Part shown: positions 25,732 through 34,891 of the stretch, piece after piece
How positions within the stretch are numbered: position 1 is the stretch's first letter
How the letters are laid out: the number at the start of each line of letters is the position of its first letter
Assembly: GCA_033283385.1 (NCBI GenBank)
Contig: JAWMQQ010000001.1
Location: 1,116,001 to 1,180,000 of the forward strand
Source: Mangrovimicrobium sp033283385
Lineage (GTDB): Bacteria > Pseudomonadota > Gammaproteobacteria > Pseudomonadales > Halieaceae
Reading direction: 5' to 3'
Length of the DNA: 64,000 nucleotides
Notes under the pieces: model-generated
What the model saw: the letters and a program-made list of their open reading frames with translations, nothing else
Told to the model about the DNA's origin: nothing
The model's database searches: none
Translations under genes and position numbers: made by a program

Positions 25732-26625
25732 TCATAGATGCGTGATTGCGTTTGCCTTCGCGGCCGGCCAGCGGAAGATCGCGCGGGCGCTGCCGCCGAG
25801 TATCCAGGACTTTTCCTCCGCCGACAGCTCGGGGTTGTCGCGCAGGTAGTGCAACAGGTCCGACCAGCTGTGGTTGGCAATGACCGTGTTGTCACTGGCC
25901 CAGATCAGCCGCTGCGCACCGAAGCGTTCGATGGCGCGCCGCAGTACCGGTCGCAGTGGCTCATAGGGGTACTGGTTTGCACCGAAGGCGTTGTGGATAT
26001 GGCTGAGCTTGAGAGCGACATTGGGAAACTCCGCAAGCCGTAGAACCTCGTCGAAATAGCCGGGGCTGGTCGCTGCCGCCGCCTCGGCCCCGGGGCGGCC
26101 GGCGGGTATGCCGGGAAAGCCCATCCCGCCGTGGTCCACCACGAACTGCAGTCCCGGGTAGCGCTGCAGGTAGGGCGCCAGCAGCTCGGCATATCCCGGG
26201 ATGAAGCAGCACAGGGGCAGGCCGATGTCGCTGGCGATGCCGAGCAGGTGGTCGTAACCGCCGTCGGCGAACACCCGCACCTCGTCCAGCGTCCAGACCG
26301 GCTGCAGGCGGAAGGCTACCGCGTGGGGGGATGAGCCCACCGTGCGCATCACGCTTTCCAGTTCCGGGTCCCGGCGATCGACGCGCACCAGGTAGGCGAA
26401 GCGCTCGGGGTAGCGAATGCCGGCCTCCTCGGCGGTGGGCCAGGCGGCCCGCCAGGCGCCGTTTTCCAGCGGGTATCCCGGGTCGATGTGTGTCGGGTGG
26501 CTGGTGTTCATGGTGCCCCAGAATTCATCGATCACCACGGACTGGATGCCAAGTGCATCCATGCTCGCCAGGGTCGATTCGATCTTGCCGCGGCCGACGT
26601 GTACCTGGGCGTCAACTACATCCAT
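25732..26625 (-). CDS. Amidohydrolase family 2 (TIM-barrel metal-dependent hydrolase)
   Basis: A 297-residue protein of the Amidohydro_2/ACMSD-like family: DAQVHVGRG at the N-terminus (variant of DxHxH), VVDHGGMGFPG with a metal His, ALKLSHIHNAFG and the final WASDNTV with the catalytic Asp. Members hydrolyse lactones or decarboxylate aromatic acids. Four bases overlap the possible upstream start of the EthD gene, so both are probably one operon for one catabolic route. Preceded by a 120-bp gap from hipA, transcribed in the same direction. Confidence 0.78.
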   Translation of the reverse strand: MDVVDAQVHVGRGKIESTLASMDALGIQSVVIDEFWGTMNTSHPTHIDPGYPLENGAWRAAWPTAEEAGIRYPERFAYLVRVDRRDPELESVMRTVGSSPHAVAFRLQPVWTLDEVRVFADGGYDHLLGIASDIGLPLCCFIPGYAELLAPYLQRYPGLQFVVDHGGMGFPGIPAGRPGAEAAAATSPGYFDEVLRLAEFPNVALKLSHIHNAFGANQYPYEPLRPVLRRAIERFGAQRLIWASDNTVIANHSWSDLLHYLRDNPELSAEEKSWILGGSARAIFRWPAAKANAITHL

Positions 26626-26745
26626 AAAAGGGCTCCGCTGTTATTTGTTATTGAACCGGCACGACCACACGCGGGGGCGCGTCGCGAGTATAGGGTATAC
26701 AAATTCTGCGGTGAAATGCGCCTGGAATACGCAGCTGTTTCGCCG

Positions 26746-28110
26746 CTAGAACGGCAACTCGAACTGACCGTCGCTACCGGCCTTGGCCGCCCGGCCTGGC
26801 CGGGGCCCGAGTATCCCCGTGCGCAGTGTGCCGGCGATGCGCTCGCTGGTCGCGGCGGCGACGCCGGCGGCGGCGGCGAACTCGGGCCAGCGCGCGACCG
26901 CGTCCTGCACCTGCCCGAGAATGGCCTCTGCGCGGCCGCGTTTCATCGAGGCGGCCCTGGCGCAGGCGCGGAAGTCCTCGACGCTGAAGTCGTCGCGCTT
27001 GCCGTTCATCGACATCTGGTGTGTTCCCGTCCACATGCCGTCGGGGTTGTAGCTGTAGGTCATGTCGAAGGCGGGGGAGAGCGCCCACTGCCCGGACTTG
27101 TCCATCAGGAAGGCGATGTTCTTGACGTGGTCGTCCTGGTTGCGGCCGACGATATTGAATGCCATGCGCCGGTACTGTTCTTCGATCGCCTGCATGGGCA
27201 GGCCGAGCTGGCGCATCACCAGCAGCGCCTGTTCGTAGCTGTAAGCGCCGGCAAGGTTGAAGTCGTAGTGGGCCATGGCGCACAGCGACTGCATGTGCAA
27301 CTTGCCGCCACCGGGCAGCCGGTCGAAGCGGCGGGTCATGAAGTGCTGCCGCCCGTTTTCCTCGAACAGGCGGCACTCGCTGATTTCGATACCCGCCTCG
27401 CGCGCCATCAGGTAATAGGCGTACTCGATCAGCCCGTAGCCCTGCGGATCCTCCAGTTCCTTGTCGCGGTTGCCGCTGACACCGTCGAACTTCAGCAGCC
27501 AGTACTCGAAACCGTCGCCGGCCTCGACCTGGCCGGAGCGCACTTCGTTGGTGGCCGGGTTCCAGGCGATGACCGCCTTGGCGCGTGCGCCGCCGGCGGA
27601 GGTGCCAACGCGCAGGATATCCCTCAGGGCCTGGGCCTTCTCCTCGTCGGCGAAGGAGGCGTGCAGGCTGTCGCGGTGGCTCAGTACCTGGGATGCCAGT
27701 TCCACCAGGCGGTCCACCTCGAGGTGGGTCGACTGCCGCGGCAGCGGGCCTGTCGCCGGGGCGAATTCCAGGGCGCCCATGCCGCGCGCCCCTGTGTAGC
27801 ACAGGCGCTCAACGGCGTTGAAGGAGTCCGGGCGGCGGCCCTGGGCAGCCAGCCAGGCGTTGATCAGCGCGTTGCCGAACTTGTCCGGCAGGGAATCCGC
27901 CAGCAGGCCTGGAAGGCCGAGAAAAGTCTGGCGCGGCAGCTCGGGGAAACGGTAGATGCGCCGGGACAGTGGCATCGTCACCGGCGATACCTGGATGCCG
28001 CTGCCGGCGAAGTCACCGGCGTACTCGAAGGAGGCGACGTCCTCGCCATCGGCCAGCGAGACCGCGCCGATCGTACGCCCCCAGAGCTTGACCTCGGCGA
28101 TGCTGGTCAT
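26746..28110 (-). CDS. hipA: HipA-like kinase toxin
   Basis: A 454-residue HipA-family serine/threonine kinase. The N-terminal HipA_N part (KLWGRTIGAVSLADGEDVASF) is followed by the catalytic domain: LLKFDGV, LMAREAGIEISECRLF, the catalytic loop NIVGRNQDDHVKN and the metal-binding AFDMTYS. HipA phosphorylates GltX or other targets and stops growth until HipB neutralises it. Overlaps hipB by four bases (ATGA). The C-terminus carries a basic, Ala-rich tail of about 35 residues. Not the short split-type HipST form; length is like classical HipA. Confidence 0.9.
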   Translation of the reverse strand: MTSIAEVKLWGRTIGAVSLADGEDVASFEYAGDFAGSGIQVSPVTMPLSRRIYRFPELPRQTFLGLPGLLADSLPDKFGNALINAWLAAQGRRPDSFNAVERLCYTGARGMGALEFAPATGPLPRQSTHLEVDRLVELASQVLSHRDSLHASFADEEKAQALRDILRVGTSAGGARAKAVIAWNPATNEVRSGQVEAGDGFEYWLLKFDGVSGNRDKELEDPQGYGLIEYAYYLMAREAGIEISECRLFEENGRQHFMTRRFDRLPGGGKLHMQSLCAMAHYDFNLAGAYSYEQALLVMRQLGLPMQAIEEQYRRMAFNIVGRNQDDHVKNIAFLMDKSGQWALSPAFDMTYSYNPDGMWTGTHQMSMNGKRDDFSVEDFRACARAASMKRGRAEAILGQVQDAVARWPEFAAAAGVAAATSERIAGTLRTGILGPRPGRAAKAGSDGQFELPF

Positions 28111-28460
28111 GCCTCGTCATCCCAGGTCCAGGCCGTGCCGGAGGGTGTCCTGGCGCGCTTGCCGGAAGCTCGCTGGCGCTGCTTGCCGCCGCGCCGCTGC
28201 AGCAGGTCCATCGGGCGCGGGCCAGTCTCCGGGATGAGGTTTTCCAGGCCGGTTGTGGCCTCCAGCACGCGCAGGACGCGCACCAGGGTGGAGAGCTGGG
28301 AGGAGTGCCCGGCCTCCATCCGTTCCAGCGTGCGCTTGGCGATACCCGCCTGCTCGGCGACCTCGGCCTGGGTGAGTTGCATGTCGATGCGTCGGGCGGC
28401 CAAGCGGCTGCCGATCTCGGCCAGAACGGCCTCGTCGGTCATGAGAGCGTTGATTTTCAT
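28107..28460 (-). CDS. hipB: HipB-like antitoxin/regulator
   Basis: A 117-residue protein with an XRE-type helix-turn-helix (LAEIGSRLAARRIDMQLTQ, EVAEQAGIAKRTLERMEAG) and a basic C-terminal tail (KQRQRASGKRARTP) that may bind the toxin or DNA. HipB binds HipA and represses the operon. ATG at 28460 is preferred over the TTG three codons upstream. Directly upstream is an AT-rich stretch with repeated TATTACGA boxes, probable operators. Coupled to hipA by a 4-bp overlap. Confidence 0.88.
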   Translation of the reverse strand: MKINALMTDEAVLAEIGSRLAARRIDMQLTQAEVAEQAGIAKRTLERMEAGHSSQLSTLVRVLRVLEATTGLENLIPETGPRPMDLLQRRGGKQRQRASGKRARTPSGTAWTWDDEA

Positions 28461-28652
28461 GGTCGTCAATAGTTACGATATAAGCCATATATATACTATA
28501 TATCAACAAATATTACGATAAAAAATATATTACGAATAGTAAACTAATTCGTAAATACAGACGGAATGGGCCATTTTAGATAGATAAATCGCAATAAATA
28601 ACGATTTATAAAGAAAATAATTTAACACAGGAAAACGCGCAGGTAGCGGGAT
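28461..28652 (-). promoter_or_regulatory. AT-rich hipBA control region
   Basis: About 190 bp of very AT-rich DNA in a GC-rich neighbourhood. TTACGA occurs at 28473-28478, within TATTACGA at 28511-28518 and again within TATTACGA at 28528-28535, and inverted (TCGTAA) at 28549-28554. The TATATATACTATATAT stretch can serve as -10 region. These are candidate HipB operators. The same half-sites form a perfect palindrome at 35128-35143. Confidence 0.6.
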
Positions 28653-28925
28653 CTATTGGGAGGATTCGGGCCTGGTCCCGTCGTAACTGTGCCAGTGGTC
28701 GTCCTCGAAGTAGACGTTGTTCTCCTGCGCACAGTGCGACTCGGGGTCGCCGTTGAAATTGCCGATACCGGCCTGGTAGTTGGCGGTATGGATGCATAGC
28801 TCCATGGCCTTGTCGTTGCGCTCCAGCTGCTCCTCGTAGTTCGGATTGACCCGCGACTGGTAGGGACCGCTCCAGTACCAGTAGGCGGCTGCGGCGATGA
28901 TGGCGACAATCAGCAGGTTGCGCAT
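28653..28925 (-). CDS. Small membrane-anchored hypothetical protein
   Basis: A 90-residue protein with one N-terminal hydrophobic helix (RNLLIVAIIAAAAYWYW) and an acidic periplasmic or cytoplasmic tail containing two Cys (ELCIHTAN and ESHCAQENN) that could pair. The family is not known to me; similar one-helix proteins occur widely in gammaproteobacteria. ATG at 28925 has GGGAGTACC upstream. It lies between the hipBA region and the riboswitch-controlled gene, on the minus strand. Confidence 0.7.
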   Translation of the reverse strand: MRNLLIVAIIAAAAYWYWSGPYQSRVNPNYEEQLERNDKAMELCIHTANYQAGIGNFNGDPESHCAQENNVYFEDDHWHSYDGTRPESSQ

Positions 28926-29002
28926 GGTGTGGTACTCCCGGTCGGTGTTCCTGGTTTGCCCCGGCTACGCGTGATTAGGGGCAAGCTCACGGGTGCACCG
29001 AA

Positions 29003-29305
29003 TCACCAGGAGCATACGAATTTGGCGAAGGTGTACTCCTCCGGTTTTCTTTCCCGCTTGCGCGGTTGGACGGGGCTTGGCGCCAGCGCATCCATACTGG
29101 TTTGCCTGGGGCCAAAACGCTCGGGCGTTGCGGGGCTTTCAAAAACCTGCTGCTCCTCGCGTCCGGTGAAGGTGAGCTCGCTACCGGAATCACCGCCCAG
29201 GCGAAGCCCGCATTTGAATAGCGAAAACCGTTCCCCGTCGGCGTGGGCCGTCGGCGCCATCAAAGGCAGCGCCAGGCACAGCGCCAATATTGTGTAACGT
29301 GTCAT
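29003..29305 (-). CDS. Small secreted protein under a c-di-GMP riboswitch
   Basis: A 100-residue protein with signal peptide (TILALCLALPLMAPTAHA, cut after AHA) and a mature part of about 77 residues with two Cys (FKCGLRL and the penultimate FVCSW) that may form a disulfide. The middle is basic and proline-rich. No family recognised. A predicted c-di-GMP-I riboswitch ends just before its ATG, so expression should depend on c-di-GMP, suggesting a role in the surface-attached lifestyle. Confidence 0.72.
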   Translation of the reverse strand: MTRYTILALCLALPLMAPTAHADGERFSLFKCGLRLGGDSGSELTFTGREEQQVFESPATPERFGPRQTSMDALAPSPVQPRKRERKPEEYTFAKFVCSW

Positions 29306-29311
29306 TCCGGA

Positions 29312-29388
29312 AATCCCGCCGTCCTAGGGCGTTTGCCCCTTAGACCGTCGACTTTGCGTCCCTGGCTTTCGCCAGGTTTGCCCTTGTA
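29312..29388 (-). ncRNA. Predicted cyclic di-GMP-I (GEMM) riboswitch
   Basis: On the minus strand I read AAGGGCAAACC, a stem CTGG-CGAAAG-CCAG with GAAA tetraloop, GGGACGCAAAG, then ACGGTCTAAGGGG and GGACGGCGGG. The order GGCAAACC, GNRA stem, ACGCAAAG, and the tetraloop-receptor CTAAG matches the GEMM-I consensus used by c-di-GMP-I riboswitches. It ends about ten bases before the ATG at 29305, so control by access to the ribosome site is likely. P3 is less typical than P1b/P2, hence not full confidence. Confidence 0.78.
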
Positions 29389-29608
29389 CAGAACACCTGA
29401 ACCTCGACAGTACCCCAAAGTGCCTCGCCTGTTCACCACGGGATTGCCTTAAAAGTCACAAATACCCCGCGGCTATATCGCACTATGCGCCGCGGTGATA
29501 ACTGCGCTGGCGCCCCCTACGGGCTCTGCCATACTCATTGCAGCCGGGCGCCACGCCTGTATACTTGCCGCCCGCCATCCGGCCCCCACCTGTTGAAGAC
29601 ACTCCTAT
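29389..29608. other. Divergent intergenic region before deaD
   Basis: No gene seen. It holds the promoters of the riboswitch gene (minus) and of deaD (plus). An imperfect GC-rich hairpin CCGCGG...CCGCGG surrounds 29465-29495. Confidence 0.4.
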
Positions 29609-31423
29609 ATGTCCACTGATTCCACCGCGACGAGCTTCGCGGACCTGGCCCTACCCGAGCCCCTGCAGCAGGGCCTGCGGGACGTGGGCTACGAGACTCC
29701 GTCCGCCATCCAGGCGCGCACCATCCCGGTCCTGCTGAGCGGGGCGGACCTGGTCGGCCAGGCCCAGACCGGCACTGGCAAGACAGCGGCTTTCGCGCTG
29801 CCGGCGCTGGCGCGCATCGACCTGTCGCGGGCGGTGCCGCAGGTGCTGGTGCTGGCGCCCACCCGCGAGCTGGCGATACAGGTGGCGGAAGCGTTCCAGA
29901 AGTACGCCCACTACCTGCCGGGCTTTCGCATCCTGCCGCTGTACGGTGGCTCGGATTACCGCGGCCAGCTGCGCCAGCTGGAGCGCGGCGTGCATGTCAT
30001 CGTCGGCACACCCGGCCGGGTGATGGACCACATGCGCCGCGGATCGCTGAAACTCGATACGCTGCAATTGCTGGTACTGGACGAGGCCGACGAAATGCTG
30101 CGCATGGGCTTTATCGACGACGTCGAATGGGTACTCACCCAGACGCCGCCGCAGCGCCAGATCGCGCTGTTCTCCGCCACCATGCCCGACGCCATCCGCC
30201 GCATCGCGCGGCAGCACCTGCAGGATGCGGAAGAGATCACCATCCAGACAAAGACGGTGACCAACGAGTCGATCCGCCAGCGTGTGTGGATGATGGCCGG
30301 GGTGCACAAGCTGGACGCGCTCACCCGCATCCTGGAGACCGAGGATACGGACGGCGTGATCATCTTCGTGCGCACCCGGCTGGCCACCTCCGAACTCGCC
30401 GACAAGCTGGCGGCCCGTGGCTACGTGGCCGCGGCGCTCAATGGCGATGTGCCGCAAAAACTGCGGGAAAAAACTGTCGACCAGCTGAAGAACGGGCAGC
30501 TGGATATTCTCGTCGCCACCGATGTCGCCGCCCGCGGCCTGGACGTGGAGCGCATCAGCCACGTGATCAACTACGACATTCCCTACGACGTGGAAGCCTA
30601 CGTCCACCGCATCGGCCGTACCGGCCGGGCGGGGCGTACCGGCGAGGCGATCCTGTTCGCCGCCAACCGGGAGCGCCGCTTGCTGAAGGCCATCGAGAAG
30701 GCCACCGGCAAGCCCATCGAGAAAATGGAGCTGCCCAGCGCCGAGCAGGTGGCGGACAAGCGCGCCGACCGCCTGCGCCTGCGGATCACCGAGACCCTGG
30801 CAAGCCGCGACCTGGAGGTCATGCGCGAGCTGGTCCAGCGCTACCAGTCCGAACACGGCGTGCCGGTGCTGGATATCGCCGCGGCGCTTGGGGTGTTGGC
30901 CCAGGGGGCGCAGGCGTCACCCGGAAAGGCCGGCGGCAAGGCCGGCGAGCGGGCGGAGGCGAAGCCGGATACCCGGTTCGAGCGTGAAAGGCCGCCGCAC
31001 CGCGAGCGCGCGGACAAACCGCCGCGGGAGAAAAAACCGCGGCCGGAACGCGGCGCGCCGGATGTCGGCATGGAGCGGTTCCGTATCGAGGTCGGCCACA
31101 GCCACGGGGTAAAACCCGGCAACATCGTCGGCGCGATCGCCAACGAGGCGGAGATCGACGCGCAGTACATCGGTCATATCGACATTTTTGACGATTACAG
31201 CACGGTCGACCTGCCGGAGGGCATGCCCGCTGAATTGTTCCGGCACCTCAAGGGAGTGTGGGTGAGCGGGCAGCGCTTGCAGATCAGCCGGCTCGATGGG
31301 GCGGCTGATCCGGCGGGCAAGCATGCAGGCAAGAAGCCCGGCAGCAAGCGCAAGGCTGGCGGCGCTCCCTCGCACAAGAAGCGCGCGAGCAATGCCGCTC
31401 GCCCGGGCGGCGGCAAAAAATAG
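29609..31423 (+). CDS. deaD: DEAD-box RNA helicase DeaD/CsdA
   Basis: A 604-residue ATP-dependent RNA helicase acting in ribosome assembly and RNA turnover, especially in the cold. Motifs: Q region GYETPSAIQARTIP, I AQTGTGKT, Ia PTRELAIQ, II DEAD, III SAT, VI HRIGRTGRAG. After residue 430 comes a basic low-complexity linker, then the DbpA-type RNA-binding domain (MERFRIEVGHSHGVKPGNIV) and a Lys/Arg-rich end (HKKRASNAARPGGGKK). Length and order are typical for DeaD. Long 3'-to-5' frames opposite it are shadows. Confidence 0.95.
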   Translation: MSTDSTATSFADLALPEPLQQGLRDVGYETPSAIQARTIPVLLSGADLVGQAQTGTGKTAAFALPALARIDLSRAVPQVLVLAPTRELAIQVAEAFQKYAHYLPGFRILPLYGGSDYRGQLRQLERGVHVIVGTPGRVMDHMRRGSLKLDTLQLLVLDEADEMLRMGFIDDVEWVLTQTPPQRQIALFSATMPDAIRRIARQHLQDAEEITIQTKTVTNESIRQRVWMMAGVHKLDALTRILETEDTDGVIIFVRTRLATSELADKLAARGYVAAALNGDVPQKLREKTVDQLKNGQLDILVATDVAARGLDVERISHVINYDIPYDVEAYVHRIGRTGRAGRTGEAILFAANRERRLLKAIEKATGKPIEKMELPSAEQVADKRADRLRLRITETLASRDLEVMRELVQRYQSEHGVPVLDIAAALGVLAQGAQASPGKAGGKAGERAEAKPDTRFERERPPHRERADKPPREKKPRPERGAPDVGMERFRIEVGHSHGVKPGNIVGAIANEAEIDAQYIGHIDIFDDYSTVDLPEGMPAELFRHLKGVWVSGQRLQISRLDGAADPAGKHAGKKPGSKRKAGGAPSHKKRASNAARPGGGKK

Positions 31424-31597
31424 CCGCCCGGTCCGACGGGACCGCCCGCAGCGCGATTTCCATACCAGCTCTTTTGTGACGTCGATGTCCGGGCGTCGCT
31501 GTGTGGGCTTATTAATGCATTTGCATTATTAATGTGAGTGCGTTAGATTGCTGCTGCATCAGGATAATAACCACTCAAACCGGTAGCGATTCCCGCC

Positions 31598-33547
31598 ATG
31601 AAAAATCCAATGTTCCTTCCAGCGGTTTCCCGCGCGCTGGGTGTGTTCGCAGTCTGCTGTTCCATTGCACATGCCGACGGCCGGGATGTTCCGCCGCCTC
31701 CACCAGGGGATTTCACTCCGGCGGTTACGAACTGGGCGGACACGCGGGACGAGGACTTCACCAGTCGCGGCTTTATCGCCACCCGTGAAGACCCGATCAT
31801 TCGCAACGCCGATGGATCCGTCGCCTTCGACCTCGGCGCTTCCTCGTACCTGGACGGGGAGAGCCTTCCCTATGTGCACCCCAGCCTGTTACGCCAGGCG
31901 CGACTGTTGCGCCGGAACGGCCTGTTCGAAGTGGTGGATGGGGTCTACCAGGTCCGCGGTTTCGATGTCACCAATGTCACCTTCGTGCGCGGCGACAGCG
32001 GCTGGATCGTGATCGACCCGGCACTGGCACCGGCCACGGCCAGGGCGGCCTATGAATTGGTGAGCCAGCAACTGGGCGAGCGGCCGATCAAGGCTGTCAT
32101 CTACACCCACTCCCACCTGGATCACTTCGGCGGCGCGGCCGGGGTGATCAGCCCGGAACAGGTCGCCAACGGGGCGGTGTCGGTCATCGCGCCCGAGGGT
32201 TTTACCGACGCGACGCTGCGTGAATTCCTGGTCAATGGCAATGCCACGCGCCGCCGCACGACCTTCGCCGGCATACCGCTGCCGCAGAACCAGTTCGGCA
32301 CGGTCGGGGTGGGTATCTCCAATGGCGCAGCCAGGGGAATGCCGAGCTTCATTCCGCCGACGGTGTCGGTAACGCCCGACCACCAGGAGATGACCGTCGA
32401 TGGCGTGGACCTTGTCTTCCAGTTGACGCCGGGGACCGAGGCGCCGGCGGAAATGAATATCTACCTGCCGCAGTTTCGCGTGCTCGACATGGCGGAAAAC
32501 GCCAACGTGACGATGCACAACGTGTTGTCCCCGCGGGGCGTGGAGGTGCGGGATGCCAAGGGCTGGGCAGACTACCTCAGCGAGTCGATCCGGCGCTTTG
32601 GCGACAGGAGCGACGCGGTCATCGTCAGCCACGGCTGGCCCCGCTTCGGCCAACCCGAAGTGGTGGACTATCTCTCGAATCACCGCGATGCCTATAAATA
32701 CCTGCACGACCAGACGGTGCGGATGATGAATAACGGTCTGTTGCCGGCCGAGATCGCCAACCGGCTGCGCCTGCCAGATAGCCTGGCGAAACAGTGGTAC
32801 AACCACGGATACTACGGCAGCCTGAGCTTCAATAGCCGCGCGGTCTACCAGCGCTACCTTGGCTGGTACGATGGCAACCCGGTGCACCTCGCACCGTTTG
32901 AGCCAGCGGAGGACTCGGCGCGGTACGTCAGGGCGATGGGGGGGCGCGACAACGTCATTGCCCAGGCGCACAAGGCCTTGGACGATGACGATTTGCAGTG
33001 GGCGGCGGAGTTGTTGAACCATGTCGTCATGAGCAATGCAGGTGACACGCAGGTACGCGAACTGCTCGCCGGGTGCTACGAGAAGATGGGCTACCGGCAG
33101 GAGAACGGCATGTGGCGCAACATGTACCTTACCGGCGCCCGGGAGCTGCGCGACGGCGTCCCGCAAAAGCAGCTTCATTCGCTGGGCTCGCCCGGGATCT
33201 TGCGTGCCATACCAACTGCGACACTGTTCGAGATGCTGGCGGTGCAACTGGACCCGGCGGCTGCCGGGGGAGAGACGGCGACGCTGCGCTTCGATGTCAC
33301 CGATACGAACCAGAGCTACCTGGTGACAGTGCGCCACGACGTGCTCACGTATATCGACAATCCGGCACCGGACCAGCGCGGCGATGCGGCGGTGCGGCTG
33401 ACCAAGATGCAGCTCGCGTCGGCGCTGTTTGCCCGCAAGATGCCGGAGGGGCTGGTAGCGGAGGGCGATTCGCAAAGGTTGCAGGCATTTCTCGGCTGGT
33501 TCGAGCGACCTGACAGCAACTTTCCCGTGCTCTGGCGGGGGCAGTGA
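31598..33547 (+). CDS. Secreted alkylsulfatase (SdsA1/BDS1 type)
   Basis: A 649-residue metallo-beta-lactamase-fold sulfatase with signal peptide (ending SIAHA). The zinc site is in YTHSHLDHFGG (HxHxDH, about residue 168), more ligands follow (EMNIYLPQFRVLDMAENANVT region), then the dimerisation domain (NHGYYGSLSFNSRAVYQRYLGWYDG) and the C-terminal SCP2-like part. These enzymes hydrolyse long-chain alkyl sulfates such as SDS to alcohol and sulfate in the periplasm or outside. The TetR gene abuts its stop codon. Length is as expected for SdsA1. Confidence 0.92.
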   Translation: MKNPMFLPAVSRALGVFAVCCSIAHADGRDVPPPPPGDFTPAVTNWADTRDEDFTSRGFIATREDPIIRNADGSVAFDLGASSYLDGESLPYVHPSLLRQARLLRRNGLFEVVDGVYQVRGFDVTNVTFVRGDSGWIVIDPALAPATARAAYELVSQQLGERPIKAVIYTHSHLDHFGGAAGVISPEQVANGAVSVIAPEGFTDATLREFLVNGNATRRRTTFAGIPLPQNQFGTVGVGISNGAARGMPSFIPPTVSVTPDHQEMTVDGVDLVFQLTPGTEAPAEMNIYLPQFRVLDMAENANVTMHNVLSPRGVEVRDAKGWADYLSESIRRFGDRSDAVIVSHGWPRFGQPEVVDYLSNHRDAYKYLHDQTVRMMNNGLLPAEIANRLRLPDSLAKQWYNHGYYGSLSFNSRAVYQRYLGWYDGNPVHLAPFEPAEDSARYVRAMGGRDNVIAQAHKALDDDDLQWAAELLNHVVMSNAGDTQVRELLAGCYEKMGYRQENGMWRNMYLTGARELRDGVPQKQLHSLGSPGILRAIPTATLFEMLAVQLDPAAAGGETATLRFDVTDTNQSYLVTVRHDVLTYIDNPAPDQRGDAAVRLTKMQLASALFARKMPEGLVAEGDSQRLQAFLGWFERPDSNFPVLWRGQ

Positions 33548-34219
33548 ATGCCGCCGCTTGAGCACAGCGGCGCGAACCCCGGCCCTGAAGGCAGTGGCCG
33601 GGGAGCCTGGCGCGGAGAGCGCACCCGGCTGAAACTCATCGAGTGCGCGGAATCCCTGTATGCCGAGCAGGGGATAGACGGCGTGTCGCTGCGCCAGATC
33701 GGCATCGCGGCGGGGTCATCGAACACCAATATCGTCGGCTATCACTTTGGCACACGCGAGGACCTGATCAACGCTATCTTCGAGTACCGGCTGACCTGGC
33801 TGGAGGTCGAGCGGGCCGCGCTGTACGACGCACAGGCGGGGCCGGGCGACCAGGGCCTGGAGAGTCTGCTCCACGCGTTCTGGTGGCCGCTCTACCAGCA
33901 GACCAATGCCCAGGGAAGGCACAGTTATGCCGGATTCCTCTCGGAGCTGCTGCTCTCGGGGCACGGCGAGATGCGTCGCGCGGTGAAGGACAGGTACCCT
34001 GTCAGCAGCCGGATCACGGACGCCATGCAGGCGCTGCTGCCGGACTTGTCGGGCCGCCGATTCGAGGAGCGCCTGTACGTGGTGGCGACCATCATCACGT
34101 GCACGCTGCGCAGCATGGACCAGCGCGAGGACCGCGGTGGCAGCCGCAAGGCGCGGGAGGCCCGCTTCGCCGATGCCCTGAGGATGGCCGCCGCAAGCCT
34201 GATGGCGCCGTCGGGCTAG
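33548..34219 (+). CDS. TetR-family regulator
   Basis: A 223-residue TetR-type repressor: N-terminal HTH region RTRLKLIECAESLYAEQ, GVSLRQIGIAAGSSNTNIVGYHFG and DLINAIFEYR. The rest is a helical ligand domain. The ATG touches the TGA of the alkylsulfatase (no gap), so translation is coupled and the regulator should control its own operon, probably inducing the sulfatase when alkyl sulfate or alcohol is present. Confidence 0.88.
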   Translation: MPPLEHSGANPGPEGSGRGAWRGERTRLKLIECAESLYAEQGIDGVSLRQIGIAAGSSNTNIVGYHFGTREDLINAIFEYRLTWLEVERAALYDAQAGPGDQGLESLLHAFWWPLYQQTNAQGRHSYAGFLSELLLSGHGEMRRAVKDRYPVSSRITDAMQALLPDLSGRRFEERLYVVATIITCTLRSMDQREDRGGSRKAREARFADALRMAAASLMAPSG

Positions 34220-34402
34220 CACTACCGGCAAAAGTCCATCCCAGCTAGCGCGAGTGTGCGAGCAGCGCCACGAGCAGGGCGGCGGTGGCCCGGCGCATGC
34301 CGCGTGATCAGTCTCGTGCAATCCTTTTGCCTGCAGTCATGGCACATCCTCCCTGATGTCGGTTGCGGGGCCGGTTACTACACCGGTGCTGACTGCCCCG
34401 GG

Positions 34403-34891
34403 CTAGGTGTCGGCGAGTGACTTGATCCAGGTGGTCGCGAAGCTGCGATAGCCGGATTTTCCGTAAAACGCGCGGGCCGCCTCGTTGCCCGCAACCGCGC
34501 TGACCCGCACGGTGGTGACACCGCAACGCAGCGCGTGCTGCTCGGCCGCCTGCATCAGCAACTGCGCGCAGCCGCTGCCGCGAACGGCTTCGCCGACCAC
34601 GAGGTCCGTCACCTCGGCATAGCGCTTGTAGTGCTCGTACAGGTGGCGGTCGGCTTCGTCTTCGGCCTCGATCAGCACGACCACGAAGCCGCAGACTCGC
34701 CCATCCTGCTCGGCCACGTAGATCGCCCCCTGCTGTTGCCGGCAGCAGTCGATGAGGTAATCGAAGTGCGCACCGGCGATTTCCGCGCCGGGTGGGCGGG
34801 ACGCATCGAGTTGCGCCTCGCAATCCTGCAACAGGGCCATCAGGGCCACGACCTCGCCGTTGTCGCCGGCGCTGTATTCACGGATATCCAA
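34403..34891 (-). CDS. GNAT-family N-acetyltransferase
   Basis: A 162-residue GNAT protein: N-terminal DIREYSAGDNGEVVALMALL, beta strand YVAEQDGRVCGFVVVL, the acetyl-CoA-binding VRGSGCAQLLMQAAEQHA (variant of Q/RxxGxG/A) and the C-terminal NEAARAFYGKSGYRSF. The acceptor is unknown. ATG at 34891. The TetR gene lies about 180 bp away on the other strand; that gap shows no gene. Confidence 0.85.
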   Translation of the reverse strand: MDIREYSAGDNGEVVALMALLQDCEAQLDASRPPGAEIAGAHFDYLIDCCRQQQGAIYVAEQDGRVCGFVVVLIEAEDEADRHLYEHYKRYAEVTDLVVGEAVRGSGCAQLLMQAAEQHALRCGVTTVRVSAVAGNEAARAFYGKSGYRSFATTWIKSLADT

